From positions 50,935-114,934 of the forward strand of contig JAHEZJ010000020.1 in the NCBI GenBank assembly GCA_023251135.1: a stretch of 64,000 nt of DNA, in the 5' to 3' direction. The notes beneath the pieces were generated by a model. It was not told where the DNA came from and made no database searches. It saw only the letters and a list, made by a program, of their open reading frames with translations. Each line of letters starts with the position of its first letter. Within the stretch, counting starts at the first letter, position 1. A program made the translations under genes and the position numbers. The DNA is from Flavobacterium sp. (GTDB lineage Bacteria > Bacteroidota > Bacteroidia > Flavobacteriales > Flavobacteriaceae). This document shows positions 1 through 7,537 of the stretch, piece after piece.

Positions 1-1
1 A

Positions 2-469
2 CTCCAAAACGATACCTTAACCGGAACCGGAGGGCCAATGCATTGGGGCGTGATCGAATCAAAAAAGAAGCTTCCAAAAAATTACGAAATCGACTTTAAA
101 GTAAACATCGTCAAAGAATCTTTGTTTGAAATCATGCTTCATATCGATCAGGAAAAGTACATTCGAACCTACTTATACACGATCGATCAGAATATCGTGA
201 TTGGAAGAGGCACTTACAATAAAAACAGTGATGAATACTCGAAACGTGGCGGACCAACCCTATTTAAAAAACCAATGCCATTGGAAAACAACAAATGGTA
301 TGCGGTGAAAATCAGAGTTACCAACAATCAGTTGTACTTTGCCGTCAACAATCAAACTTTCTTAGAATGTTCCATCGAAAAAAGCAATCTAAATCAACAA
401 GGCCAACTAGGATTTATAACCAACGGACAAGCCAAAATAACCCAGTTAATCATTAAAACAATTCCATAA
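2..469 (+). CDS. C-terminal part of a concanavalin-like (DUF1080-type) protein, 5' truncated by window edge
   Basis: The reading frame is open from the first codon of the window to the TAA at 467-469, so the true start lies upstream. The visible part is about 155 residues, rich in alternating hydrophobic strands, with a late 'NNKWYAVKIRV' strand followed by 'LYFAVNNQTFLEC' and 'GQLGFITNGQAKI'. That pattern resembles the jelly-roll fold of LamG or DUF1080 (3-keto-disaccharide hydrolase) domains, which bind or cleave sugars in exported Bacteroidota proteins. No catalytic residue can be assigned from the fragment. It is followed at once by a hairpin terminator. The fold is an inference from pattern; the enzyme class is unknown. 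Confidence 0.6.
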   Translation, partial: LQNDTLTGTGGPMHWGVIESKKKLPKNYEIDFKVNIVKESLFEIMLHIDQEKYIRTYLYTIDQNIVIGRGTYNKNSDEYSKRGGPTLFKKPMPLENNKWYAVKIRVTNNQLYFAVNNQTFLECSIEKSNLNQQGQLGFITNGQAKITQLIIKTIP

Positions 470-495
470 AAAAAGCTCCATCAGGAGCTTTTTTC
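468..495. terminator. Bidirectional rho-independent terminator
   Basis: AAAAAAGCTCC, loop ATCA, GGAGCTTTTTT. It lies between two convergent genes, with an A-run on one side and a T-run on the other, so it can serve both strands. Confidence 0.85.
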
Positions 496-528
496 TATAA
501 CAAATTATCTAATTGACTAATTTTCTAA

Positions 529-1572
529 TTAACTTTCCTCTTCCTCCACATTGTGCGACTTCACATAATTGCGCCACTTTTCGATACAATCCTGAAAATC
601 CTGAGGCAGTTCCGTATCAAAACGCATCATTTCACCCGTTACAGGATGCACAAAACCAAGCGTTTTCGCATGCAGCGCCTGACGTGGTAATGCTTTAAAA
701 CAATTTTCGATAAATTGCTTGTATTTTGTAAACGTAGTTCCTTTCAAAATCAAATGACCTCCGTAACGTTCGTCGTTAAACAACGGATGTCCGATGTGTT
801 TCATGTGTGCACGAATCTGGTGCGTTCTTCCGGTTTCCAATTTGCAGGAAATCAAAGTCACATAACCAAAACGTTCCAACACTTTATAATGCGTAATAGC
901 AGGTTTTCCAATTTCAGGATCTGCAAAAACGGCCATTTGCATACGGTCTTTCAGGTGTCTGGCAAGGTTTCCTTCAATCGTTCCCGCTTCTTCGGCAACA
1001 TTCCCCCAAACCAGGGCAATATACTCGCGTTCTGAGGTTTTGGCTTCAAATTGTTTGGCCAAATGTGTCATTGCTGCTTCCGTTTTGGCTACCACTAAAA
1101 GTCCGGACGTATCCTTATCAATTCGGTGTACCAAACCTGGTCGCTCGCTGCTGTTCATTGGCAAATTATCAAAATGATGTGCCAATGCATTTACCAGAGT
1201 CCCGGTATAATTTCCGTGCCCCGGATGCACCACCATTCCCGGCTCTTTGTTAATCAACAACAAAGCATCGTCTTCATACACAATATTCAGCGGAAGATCT
1301 TCCGGAAGAATATGGTTTTCAAACGGAGGATGCGATAACATCACCGTTACAACATCAAACGGTTTAACTTTATAATTTGATTTTACCGGAATATCATTTA
1401 CAAAAATGTTTCCTTCGGTAGCGGCGTTCTGAATTTTATTTCGCGTCGCATTCTGAATCAAATTCATTAAATATTTGTCAATACGCAAAAGCGCCTGACC
1501 TTTAGGGACCTCAAATCTAAAATGTTCGAATAACTCGTCTTCCAGATCTAAATTTTCAATATTATTGCTCAT
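529..1572 (-). CDS. RluA/RluD-family RNA pseudouridine synthase
   Basis: The protein (347 aa) isomerises uridine to pseudouridine in RNA, most likely 23S rRNA as in RluD. Residues 18-80 look like an S4 RNA-binding domain ('LLRIDKYLMNLI...'). The catalytic motif HRIDKDTSG is at 149-157, with Asp152 the expected nucleophile, and 'LETGRTHQIRAHM' follows in the second half. Length is normal for the family. The first codons overlap the end of the upstream PASTA gene by 11 bases, so the two are probably co-transcribed and translationally coupled. The acidic C-terminus (VEEEES) has no assigned role. The family is certain; the exact target uridines (RluD-like or other) cannot be told from sequence alone. 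Confidence 0.93.
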   Translation of the reverse strand: MSNNIENLDLEDELFEHFRFEVPKGQALLRIDKYLMNLIQNATRNKIQNAATEGNIFVNDIPVKSNYKVKPFDVVTVMLSHPPFENHILPEDLPLNIVYEDDALLLINKEPGMVVHPGHGNYTGTLVNALAHHFDNLPMNSSERPGLVHRIDKDTSGLLVVAKTEAAMTHLAKQFEAKTSEREYIALVWGNVAEEAGTIEGNLARHLKDRMQMAVFADPEIGKPAITHYKVLERFGYVTLISCKLETGRTHQIRAHMKHIGHPLFNDERYGGHLILKGTTFTKYKQFIENCFKALPRQALHAKTLGFVHPVTGEMMRFDTELPQDFQDCIEKWRNYVKSHNVEEEES

Positions 1573-2185
1573 CTTTTGGGGTTTCAGTAGTTGGCGCAGC
1601 TACACTGTCTACAGCCTGCCCTTCATCTTCATAAGTTGCTTTTCCGTCTCCTAAAACCAAGTCGATTTTAGACGCTTTCAACACACGATCTCCTACTTTT
1701 AAGTTTCTTCCTTTATAACGCATCTCCAAAACCATGTCTTTTCCAAGGTTTGGAATGTAAGTAATCGTACCTGGCTCAAGTCCTAACGCTTTAAGGGTAG
1801 GAACTGCTTCACGATACGTTTTCTCAATTAAATCAGGAATTCTAACAGATGAGAATCCCGATGCATTAATTTTAATATATATTTTTCTTCCTACTTTTAC
1901 TTTCGTTCCCGGCAGCGGATCCTGCTCAACAACACTGTATTTTGGGAATTCACTTCGGTAATCAACGCTATCCAAAAGCACATAATCCAGGTCCAGTTCG
2001 TCCAGTTTTGACTCTACCTGCTCTTCCGTCAGTTTAGCTAAATTTGGAACAGTAACTTCATTACCATGATCAGTTGTAAAAGTCAACCAATGCATAAACA
2101 AATAACCTAAAACGGCAATTATAGCAGCCGCACTTAATACTTGCACAAAAAATACCCGGCTCGTTAAATACTTACGTAAACTCAT
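1562..2185 (-). CDS. Membrane-anchored PASTA-domain protein
   Basis: I place the start at ATG 2183-2185, giving 207 aa. An in-frame ATG at 2368 would add 61 residues, but that extension translates an intergenic repeat and lies upstream of a perfect -7 box at 2206-2213. The protein begins with a short basic stretch (MSLRKYLTSR) and one transmembrane helix at about residues 11-32. Two PASTA-type repeats follow: one from 'VTVPNLAKLT' with 'VVEQDPLPGTKVKVGRKI', one from 'VRIPDLIEKT' with 'NLKVGDRVLKASKI'. PASTA domains bind peptidoglycan or beta-lactam-like ligands outside the membrane. There is no kinase domain, unlike the PknB family. The Pro/Glu-rich tail overlaps the pseudouridine synthase gene. 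Its exact role is unknown; a cell wall link fits the ddl gene on the other side. Confidence 0.85.
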   Translation of the reverse strand: MSLRKYLTSRVFFVQVLSAAAIIAVLGYLFMHWLTFTTDHGNEVTVPNLAKLTEEQVESKLDELDLDYVLLDSVDYRSEFPKYSVVEQDPLPGTKVKVGRKIYIKINASGFSSVRIPDLIEKTYREAVPTLKALGLEPGTITYIPNLGKDMVLEMRYKGRNLKVGDRVLKASKIDLVLGDGKATYEDEGQAVDSVAAPTTETPKDEQ

Positions 2186-2205
2186 AAATTTATTTTTATT
2201 AGTCG

Positions 2206-2213
2206 CAAAGATA
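2206..2213 (-). promoter_or_regulatory. -7 promoter element for the PASTA-rlu operon
   Basis: Read on the minus strand this is TATCTTTG, a perfect match to the Bacteroidota -7 box TANNTTTG. Transcription would start about 14 bases before the ATG at 2185, which supports that start. The only TTG-like -33 match sits 14 bases away, closer than usual, so the -33 part is uncertain. Confidence 0.5.
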
Positions 2214-2310
2214 AAGCTATTTCGTTTCAAAAAAAATGATAATTTTGTTTTAGACAAGAAAGTCATGCGATTGCCATTCGTATTAAAAACAAAGGTCCTT
2301 GGAATTTTAA

Positions 2311-2398
2311 TTTTCAGCAGCCAATTCCTGCTGTCCGCTGTATCTTTTGCGCCCGCTCTCGCGGACACAAAAGGATGCCGCTCCCATCAGGGCTAGGG
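2311..2398. repeat. GC-rich double-hairpin intergenic repeat
   Basis: Two hairpins lie side by side: CAGCAG (2315-2320) pairs with CTGCTG (2328-2333), and CCGC pairs with GCGG (2353-2364) inside a TCTTTTG/CAAAAGGA frame. The sequence is markedly richer in G+C than the flanks. I recall similar sequences as recurrent intergenic elements in Flavobacterium genomes. The whole gap 2186-2569 holds the -7 box, this element, and an ACTTGAAACC array. Confidence 0.55.
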
Positions 2399-2481
2399 TT
2401 CTAGGTTTCACAAAACATTTTCGGAACTATTTGTCACACTAAGCAATAAAGAAGCTCCAACCAAATTGACAAAGAAAACCC

Positions 2482-2521
2482 AAAACCTGAAACTTGAAAC
2501 CTGAAACTTGAAACCTGAAAC
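2482..2521 (+). repeat. Tandem CCTGAAAC/CTTGAAAC array upstream of ddl
   Basis: About five degenerate 7-8 base units alternate between CCTGAAA and CTTGAAA. The same array type recurs near 5216-5262, 10713-10774 and, in reverse orientation, 61878-61909. Confidence 0.7.
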
Positions 2522-2569
2522 AAATAAACGATTAAACAAACAAACGGTTAAACATATAAACATCATAAA

Positions 2570-3541
2570 ATGAAAAACATAGCCATTATCATGGGCGGAT
2601 ATTCAAGCGAATATAAAATTTCGTTAATCAGCGGAAACGTGGTACACCAATATCTTGACAAAACAAAATACAACGGATTCCGTATTCATATTTTCAAAGA
2701 AAAATGGGTTTATGTAGACGAAAACAACGCCGAATTTACGATCGATAAAAACGATTTTTCGGTAACCGTAAACGATCAAAAAATTACTTTTGACTGTGTT
2801 TTCAATGCCATTCACGGAACTCCGGGTGAAGACGGATTAATGCAGGCTTATTTTGAGTTGTTAGGCATTCCGCAATCCTCTTGCGATTACTATCAGGCGG
2901 CATTAACCTTTAACAAACGTGATTTGTTATCGGTTTTAAAGCCTTACGGAATCAAAACAGCAATCTCTTACTACCTTAATAAAGGGGATGTAATCCATAC
3001 TGCCGAAATCGTTAAAAAAGTAGGTTTACCGTGTTTCGTAAAACCAAACAAAGCCGGTTCAAGCTTCGGAATCTCAAAAGTAAAAACAGAAGCCGAACTT
3101 CCAATTGCAATTGAAGTAGCCTACAAAGAAGACAACGAAATCATCATCGAAAGTTTCCTTGACGGAACCGAAGTTTCTGTAGGCGTAATCAACTATCAGG
3201 GTGAAATTAAAGTTTTACCAATTACGGAAATTGTATCCGACAATGATTTTTTCGATTACGAAGCCAAATACGAAGGAAAATCACAGGAAATTACACCTGC
3301 CAGAATTTCAGACGAACTCACACAAAAAGTAAGCGAAGTAGCAAAACGCGCTTACGAAGTCTTAAAAATGAAAGGTTTCTCGAGAAGCGAATTCATTATC
3401 GTAGACAACGAACCATACATGCTGGAGATGAACACCATTCCCGGTTTAACAACCGAAAGTCTGATTCCACAGCAAGCACACGCAGCGGGAATATCTCTTG
3501 AAGATTTATTCACCAATGCTATTGAATTGGCACTTGCTTAA
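2570..3541 (+). CDS. ddl: D-alanine--D-alanine ligase
   Basis: Joins two D-alanines with ATP to make the dipeptide that ends the peptidoglycan stem. The protein is a 323 aa cytoplasmic ATP-grasp enzyme. Visible motifs are the N-terminal 'IMGGYSSEYKISL', HGTPGEDG at 82-89, the ATP-grasp lysine segment 'FVKPNKAGSSFGISK' at 156-170, and the metal-binding 'EMNTIPGLT' at 286-294. Length fits the family. It faces away from the PASTA gene, and a repeat-built terminator follows the stop codon, so it is probably transcribed alone. All core motifs look intact and identification is firm. Confidence 0.97.
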   Translation: MKNIAIIMGGYSSEYKISLISGNVVHQYLDKTKYNGFRIHIFKEKWVYVDENNAEFTIDKNDFSVTVNDQKITFDCVFNAIHGTPGEDGLMQAYFELLGIPQSSCDYYQAALTFNKRDLLSVLKPYGIKTAISYYLNKGDVIHTAEIVKKVGLPCFVKPNKAGSSFGISKVKTEAELPIAIEVAYKEDNEIIIESFLDGTEVSVGVINYQGEIKVLPITEIVSDNDFFDYEAKYEGKSQEITPARISDELTQKVSEVAKRAYEVLKMKGFSRSEFIIVDNEPYMLEMNTIPGLTTESLIPQQAHAAGISLEDLFTNAIELALA

Positions 3542-3551
3542 AAAAGGGACT

Positions 3552-3595
3552 AAGGTTCTGAGATTCTAAGGTACTAAGATCTCAGAACCTTTTTT
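3552..3595 (+). terminator. Terminator of ddl built from CTAAGGTTCTGAG repeat units
   Basis: AAGGTTCTGAGAT (3552-3564) pairs perfectly over 13 bases with ATCTCAGAACCTT (3579-3591), with a 14-base loop, and a T-run follows. Stem and loop consist of the same degenerate 'ctaaggttctgag' units found in other gaps. Confidence 0.8.
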
Positions 3596-3607
3596 ATTAC
3601 AACTATA

Positions 3608-3680
3608 GTCAGACGGAGCGAAGTCGAAGTCATCAAAAAAACTCAAAAACTTAGCTCCTTAGAACCTCAGAACCTCAGAA
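3608..3680 (+). repeat. Two intergenic repeats upstream of coaD
   Basis: Positions 3608-3631 carry a single copy of the GTCAGAC-GAGCGAAGTCGAAGTC unit that forms the arms of the nested palindrome at 55413-55588. Positions 3648-3680 carry CTTAGCTCC-TTAGAACC-TCAGAACC-TCAGAA units, ending three bases before the coaD start codon. Confidence 0.7.
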
Positions 3681-3683
3681 AAA

Positions 3684-4142
3684 ATGCGAAAAGCTATATT
3701 CCCCGGGTCATTTGATCCCATAACACTTGGACATGAAGACATTATCAAAAGAGGAATTCCTTTATTTGATGAAATTGTAATCGCTATTGGTGTTAATGCC
3801 GAAAAAAAGTATATGTTTTCACTCGAAGAAAGAAAACGTTTCATCGAAGAAACCTTCAAAGACGAACCCAATGTTTCAGTTATTACCTATGAAGGACTAA
3901 CGATCGATTTGGCCAAAAAACAAAAAGCCAATTTCATCCTGAGAGGTTTGCGCAATCCTGCCGATTTTGAATTCGAAAAAGCCATTGCCCACACCAACAG
4001 GAAATTGTCTAAAATCGAAACCGTATTTCTATTAACGGCTGCAAGTACTTCGTTTATTTCTTCAAGCATTGTTCGCGATGTACTGCGTCATGGCGGAGAA
4101 TATGAAATGCTGGTTCCGGATGCGGTTAGAGTGAAGAAATAA
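3684..4142 (+). CDS. coaD: Phosphopantetheine adenylyltransferase
   Basis: Transfers AMP to 4'-phosphopantetheine, the penultimate step of coenzyme A synthesis. The protein is a 152 aa nucleotidyltransferase of normal length. The hallmark GSFDPITLGH is at 8-17, with the ATP-contacting (T/H)xGH histidine present. 'RGLRNPADFEFE' is at 87-98 and the 'SSSIVR' nucleotide-binding segment at 126-131. The gene starts directly after CTTAGAACC-type repeat units. It is separated from ddl by a terminator, so it likely has its own promoter. Confidence 0.96.
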   Translation: MRKAIFPGSFDPITLGHEDIIKRGIPLFDEIVIAIGVNAEKKYMFSLEERKRFIEETFKDEPNVSVITYEGLTIDLAKKQKANFILRGLRNPADFEFEKAIAHTNRKLSKIETVFLLTAASTSFISSSIVRDVLRHGGEYEMLVPDAVRVKK

Positions 4143-4312
4143 TATCAAAATGGAATAAAAAACATGTTTGAAATTTATCTTCTAATAGTTGATGAAGTAA
4201 TATTTTTTGATAGTTCAGTTGAAAAACCCGAACTTATAGCTGAAAAAAAAATTGGAATCTAAAATAGATATCCTAAACAAAATTAAATTCAATAAACTAA
4301 AATAATACTATC

Positions 4313-4459
4313 ATGAAAGCCTATAAAAGAACAGAGAATCAAACCAAAATTTTAGAAGGTATGGATAAAGTTTATGATAAATTGATTGAATTCAAAAAAA
4401 AGATGAATAGCGAAATAATCATTTGGAAGAACAATAAAATAGTTCGAATTAAACCCTAA
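4313..4459 (+). CDS. Small basic hypothetical protein (48 aa)
   Basis: The frame begins ATG AAA GCC TAT AAA and ends TAA at 4457-4459. The protein starts MKAYKRTENQTKILEG and ends NNKIVRIKP. It is rich in Lys, with a helix-like centre (MDKVYDKLIEFKKKM) and a short strand-turn-strand tail (IIIWKNNKIVRI). An A-rich leader precedes it. I recall similar 45-50 residue proteins in other Bacteroidota but know no function. The gap 4143-4312 before it contains only a doubtful 32-codon frame (4164-4262), perhaps a gene remnant. A toxin-antitoxin role is possible but nothing here proves it. Confidence 0.5.
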   Translation: MKAYKRTENQTKILEGMDKVYDKLIEFKKKMNSEIIIWKNNKIVRIKP

Positions 4460-4518
4460 TTTTATAAAGCAATATTCTTGACTAAGAAACAATGACACAT
4501 AAAAGTCAAATACATAAA

Positions 4519-4550
4519 CTTGTAAACCAATTCGATTATAAGTAATTTCG
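4519..4550 (+). promoter_or_regulatory. Possible promoter of the PhnA-like gene
   Basis: CTTG (4519-4522), 20 bases, TAATTTCG (4543-4550): close to TTG-N20-TANNTTTG with one mismatch in the -7 box. The ATG is 24 bases downstream. Confidence 0.4.
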
Positions 4551-4573
4551 CCTTTTCAAATAAAAACAAAATA

Positions 4574-5152
4574 ATGAGCATCGAAAGAGAATTAAACAAA
4601 CGCAGCGGATCTAAATGCGAACTTTGTGGCGCCGAAGAAAACCTTAAAGTATATCAGGTATTACCAACCCAAAAAGGCGGTCTGGACGAAAGCATTCTAG
4701 CCTGTACCACCTGTATCGACCAAATAGAAAATCCGGATAATGTTGATTTAAACCACTGGAGATGTCTTAATGACAGCATGTGGAATGAAAACGTTGCCGT
4801 ACAGGTTGTAGCCTGGAGAATGTTAAGCCGAATGCGAGCAGCAGGCTGGCCACAGGAATTGCTTGATATGATGTATTTGGACGAAGATACTCTGGCATGG
4901 GCACAAGCAACCGGAGAAGGTGAAGACGACGAAAACAAAATCATTCACCGCGATAGTAATGGTGTCATTTTAGAGCACGGAGATTCTGTAGTTTTAATCA
5001 AAGATCTTAAAGTAAAAGGATCAAGCATGGTTGCTAAACAAGGAACTGCCGTACGCAACATCCGTTTAGACCATGAAAACGCTGAATACATTGAAGGAAA
5101 AGTTGACGGTCAGCAAATCGTGATTATCACACAATACGTGAAGAAAATATAG
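4574..5152 (+). CDS. PhnA (YjdM-like) domain protein with zinc ribbon
   Basis: The 192 aa protein opens with a zinc-ribbon-like segment having Cys15-x2-Cys18 and Cys44-x2-Cys47. The middle is helical ('VQVVAWRMLSRMRAAGWPQELL'). The end is the PhnA domain ('HRDSNGVILEHGDSVVLIKDLKVKG' split over about 124-148, then 'GTAVRNIRLD' and 'YIEGKVDGQQIVI'). Despite the name, PhnA/YjdM is not a proven phosphonate enzyme and its role is unsettled. It is longer than the E. coli protein (about 110 aa) because of the middle helix region. It stands alone, with its own promoter candidate and a terminator downstream. Confidence 0.88.
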   Translation: MSIERELNKRSGSKCELCGAEENLKVYQVLPTQKGGLDESILACTTCIDQIENPDNVDLNHWRCLNDSMWNENVAVQVVAWRMLSRMRAAGWPQELLDMMYLDEDTLAWAQATGEGEDDENKIIHRDSNGVILEHGDSVVLIKDLKVKGSSMVAKQGTAVRNIRLDHENAEYIEGKVDGQQIVIITQYVKKI

Positions 5153-5157
5153 GTGTT

Positions 5158-5262
5158 TTTTGAGGTTCTAAGGTTCTGAGGCGCTAAGGTTCTAAGGTTT
5201 TTCTTTTATTTGCAAAACTTGAAACTTGAAACCTGAAACAAAAACAACCTGAAACCCGAAAC
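5158..5262. repeat. GAGGTTCTAAGG array followed by ACTTGAAACC array
   Basis: Units of 'gaggttctaaggttctgagg' type run from 5158 to 5200. An 'acttgaaacttgaaacctg' array runs from 5216 to 5262. Both array types recur across the window, here placed back to back before a terminator. Confidence 0.7.
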
Positions 5263-5297
5263 AAAAAAAAGGCTATTCAAAATCTGAATAGCCTTTT
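5263..5297. terminator. Bidirectional terminator between convergent genes
   Basis: GGCTATTCA (5271-5279), loop of 5, TGAATAGCC (5285-5293), with A-run before and T-run after. It serves the PhnA-like gene and the minus-strand gene at 5320-5766. Confidence 0.85.
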
Positions 5298-5319
5298 CTG
5301 GTTTTATACTTTAAGTAAA

Positions 5320-5766
5320 TTATTTTTGGAATAATTTATTGATCTGATCTTTTACAAATGGCTCAGAAACACTGCTTGTTGCAGCAGAAGCCTCTTTTGA
5401 TGAAACCATAAACTGAACCGTAGCTTTTTCCGGAACAACACTTCCTGTGTAATGCAACCAGATATAGTTGTTCGGTAATTCTAATTTAATATCATACAAA
5501 GGGCTTGCTGTGAAACCATTCATGATAATGTTGTAAAGACTTGCGTAGTCGTTATTAACATTCTTGAATGTAAATTTTCTCAAGCTTGACGACTCGTCAT
5601 CGTTTTGAATACTTGTATAATATACAGTGTACTCATCTCCAATTTTCTGAATGTAGTTGTTATTTACTTTTCCTAATTTTTCAACCGGTACAGTTTCAAT
5701 AACTTTAATTTGTGCAAAAGACACAACACTAAACAACAAAATAGCAATCGTAATAATTCTTTTCAT
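5320..5766 (-). CDS. Small exported protein of unknown function
   Basis: The protein (148 aa) has a typical signal peptide (MKRIITIAILLFSVVSFAQ), so the mature part lies in the periplasm. The mature region is strand-rich, with 'YIQKIGDEYTVYYTSIQND' (about 39-57) and 'NYIWLHYTGSVVPEKATVQFMV', and ends in a short amphipathic helix. I recognise no catalytic motif. It is monocistronic, with a shared terminator at its 3' end. The gene looks intact and typical of the many lineage-specific exported proteins of Flavobacterium. Confidence 0.75.
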   Translation of the reverse strand: MKRIITIAILLFSVVSFAQIKVIETVPVEKLGKVNNNYIQKIGDEYTVYYTSIQNDDESSSLRKFTFKNVNNDYASLYNIIMNGFTASPLYDIKLELPNNYIWLHYTGSVVPEKATVQFMVSSKEASAATSSVSEPFVKDQINKLFQK

Positions 5767-6110
5767 AATTAATTTGGGGTTTATTATTTACGGGCACAAG
5801 AAACGCAGAAAATATGATAAATTAAAGACTTAAGCTTTAATTTTTTATCAATCCTTTTAGTCCCCTGTTTCAACGTGATTAAAGCATAATAAAACTCCAA
5901 ACCAACACACTAATATTCAATAAATTAAAACAACAAAACACAGGAATCAACCGTAAAAAACAGTCCGTTTTGGGAATAAAAGAACTCAAAAACAGTCTCA
6001 AATTCGTGATATTTTACTACAAATCACACCCTAAAACTTTGTGAGAGTTCCAGTCTCCAATAAAGTTATCTGCGAAAAACATCAAATAGAGAAAACCGAA
6101 AACAAAAAGA
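5767..6110. other. 344-base gap: one AT hairpin, otherwise nothing recognised
   Basis: This is the upstream region of the exported protein and the downstream region of the helicase gene. A hairpin AAATTAAAG (5819-5827), loop of 7, CTTTAATTT (5835-5843) is followed by T residues on the plus strand. On the minus strand it would lie in or near the 5' leader of the exported protein. I found no clean TANNTTTG box and no small gene. Confidence 0.4.
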
Positions 6111-7460
6111 CTAACGCTCCTCCTCTTTCTTCACTACTTTGCGGGCAACTTCGATCTTGAATTTCTTGCCCTTCATCTTTTCATCTTTAATATTCTTAAG
6201 CAGCTCTTTTACCTTGTTGTACTTCACGGCAGCAAACGATATAAAATCCTTCACTTCAATCAAACCTAAATCTCCTTTTTCGAGTTTTCCTTTTTGAGAA
6301 AAGAAACCAACGATATCAATCTTATTCAGTTTTGTTTTCTTTCCGCCGCTAATATAAATCGTTTGAAACTCCGGTGGTTTTGGTAAAGTTGTGGTGCTTT
6401 CGACCTTTAAAACCTCCATTCCGTAATCAATATAGTCCAGCTTTTTTTCACTTTCGTGAACAATAATATAAGCCGTTCCCGAAGCCTGCATACGTGCGGT
6501 ACGACCGTTACGATGCGTAAATTCGTCTTCTTTTAAAGGCAAATGATAATGAATTACGTGCTTCATTTCCGGAATATCCAATCCACGCGCAGCCAGATCG
6601 GTAGTAATCAGGTAACTCATACTGCCATTTCTAAACTGAATCAAGGCGCGTTCACGCTCCTCCTGATCCATTCCGCCATGATAATAGGTCGCGTAAATTC
6701 CTTTTTCGTTTAAAGTATCACTAATACGTTCTGCTGCATCACGATGATTACAAAAAATAATCGCCGACTGTGATTTCAGCGAACAAATCAAATTGAATAA
6801 ACTATCCAGTTTATCCTTGGCAGGCGAAACCACCATTTTCATCGAAAGATTCGTTTTCTCTTCCTCTTCCGGTATAAAATCCAAAACAGTTGGATTTACC
6901 ACTCTCGTATATCTCGGAATCTCAATATCAGAAGTCGCTGAAACTAAAACACGTTTGTTCAGTTTCGTCAATTTCCCAATGATATAAGACATTTGCTCAT
7001 GAAAACCCAGTTGCAAAGACTTATCAAATTCGTCCAGAATCAAAGTCTGAATTTTATCCGTGCGGAAAGTATCCCTGTCAATATGATCGGCAATTCTACC
7101 CGGAGTTCCGATAAGAACTGCTGGCGGGTTGCTTAAATTCTTGATTTCAGTATCAATAGAGTGGCCTCCGTAACAAATATTTACTTTGTAGGGAGTTCCC
7201 ATTTTTTTCCAAACCTGCTCAATCTGCAAACCTAATTCTCGTGAAGGCACTAAAATTAAACATTGAACCGAAAGAATTTCAGGCTGTAACAATTCTAAAA
7301 TCGGCAGTAAAAAGGCTAATGTTTTTCCTGATCCTGTTGGAGAAAGTAGTAAAACATTAGTATCGTTCAAAATAGCATCTTGTGCTACCTCTTGCATTTC
7401 ATTCAGGCTCTCAATTCCTAAATTCGAAAGTATGTTATTGGAATGGTGTTTTTTATTCAT
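6111..7460 (-). CDS. DEAD-box RNA helicase, DbpA-like
   Basis: ATP-dependent RNA unwinding enzyme (449 aa), probably in ribosome assembly. Motif I PTGSGKT is at 41-47, Ia PSRELGL at 72-78, GTPGR near 118-122, motif II DEFD at 143-146 in place of DEAD, motif III SAT at 174-176, motif V TTDLAARGLDIP at 286-297 and motif VI HRNGRTAR at 316-323. The last 80 residues look like a DbpA-type RNA-recognition fold ('TIYISGGKKTKLNKIDIVGFF' split near 369-389), which in DbpA binds 23S rRNA helix 92. The basic tail (KKEEER end) is usual. It stands alone. The DEFD change keeps both acidic residues of the Walker B site. Confidence 0.92.
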   Translation of the reverse strand: MNKKHHSNNILSNLGIESLNEMQEVAQDAILNDTNVLLLSPTGSGKTLAFLLPILELLQPEILSVQCLILVPSRELGLQIEQVWKKMGTPYKVNICYGGHSIDTEIKNLSNPPAVLIGTPGRIADHIDRDTFRTDKIQTLILDEFDKSLQLGFHEQMSYIIGKLTKLNKRVLVSATSDIEIPRYTRVVNPTVLDFIPEEEEKTNLSMKMVVSPAKDKLDSLFNLICSLKSQSAIIFCNHRDAAERISDTLNEKGIYATYYHGGMDQEERERALIQFRNGSMSYLITTDLAARGLDIPEMKHVIHYHLPLKEDEFTHRNGRTARMQASGTAYIIVHESEKKLDYIDYGMEVLKVESTTTLPKPPEFQTIYISGGKKTKLNKIDIVGFFSQKGKLEKGDLGLIEVKDFISFAAVKYNKVKELLKNIKDEKMKGKKFKIEVARKVVKKEEER

Positions 7461-7537
7461 TTTGCAAAAGTAATCAAAATAGTTTTTTGTTTCAGGTTTT
7501 GTTTGTTTCAGATTTTAAATCCAGACTCCCTAAAAAT

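Noticed and set aside
513-1338. Plus-strand frames over the pseudouridine synthase gene
   Set aside because: They are opposite-strand shadows of a gene with intact catalytic motifs.
2186-2368. N-terminal extension of the PASTA protein to an ATG at 2368
   Set aside because: It translates an intergenic repeat and lies upstream of a perfect -7 box; the shorter start gives a normal membrane anchor.
4164-4262. 32-codon frame after coaD
   Set aside because: Too short, no leader and no recognisable pattern; noted only as a possible remnant.
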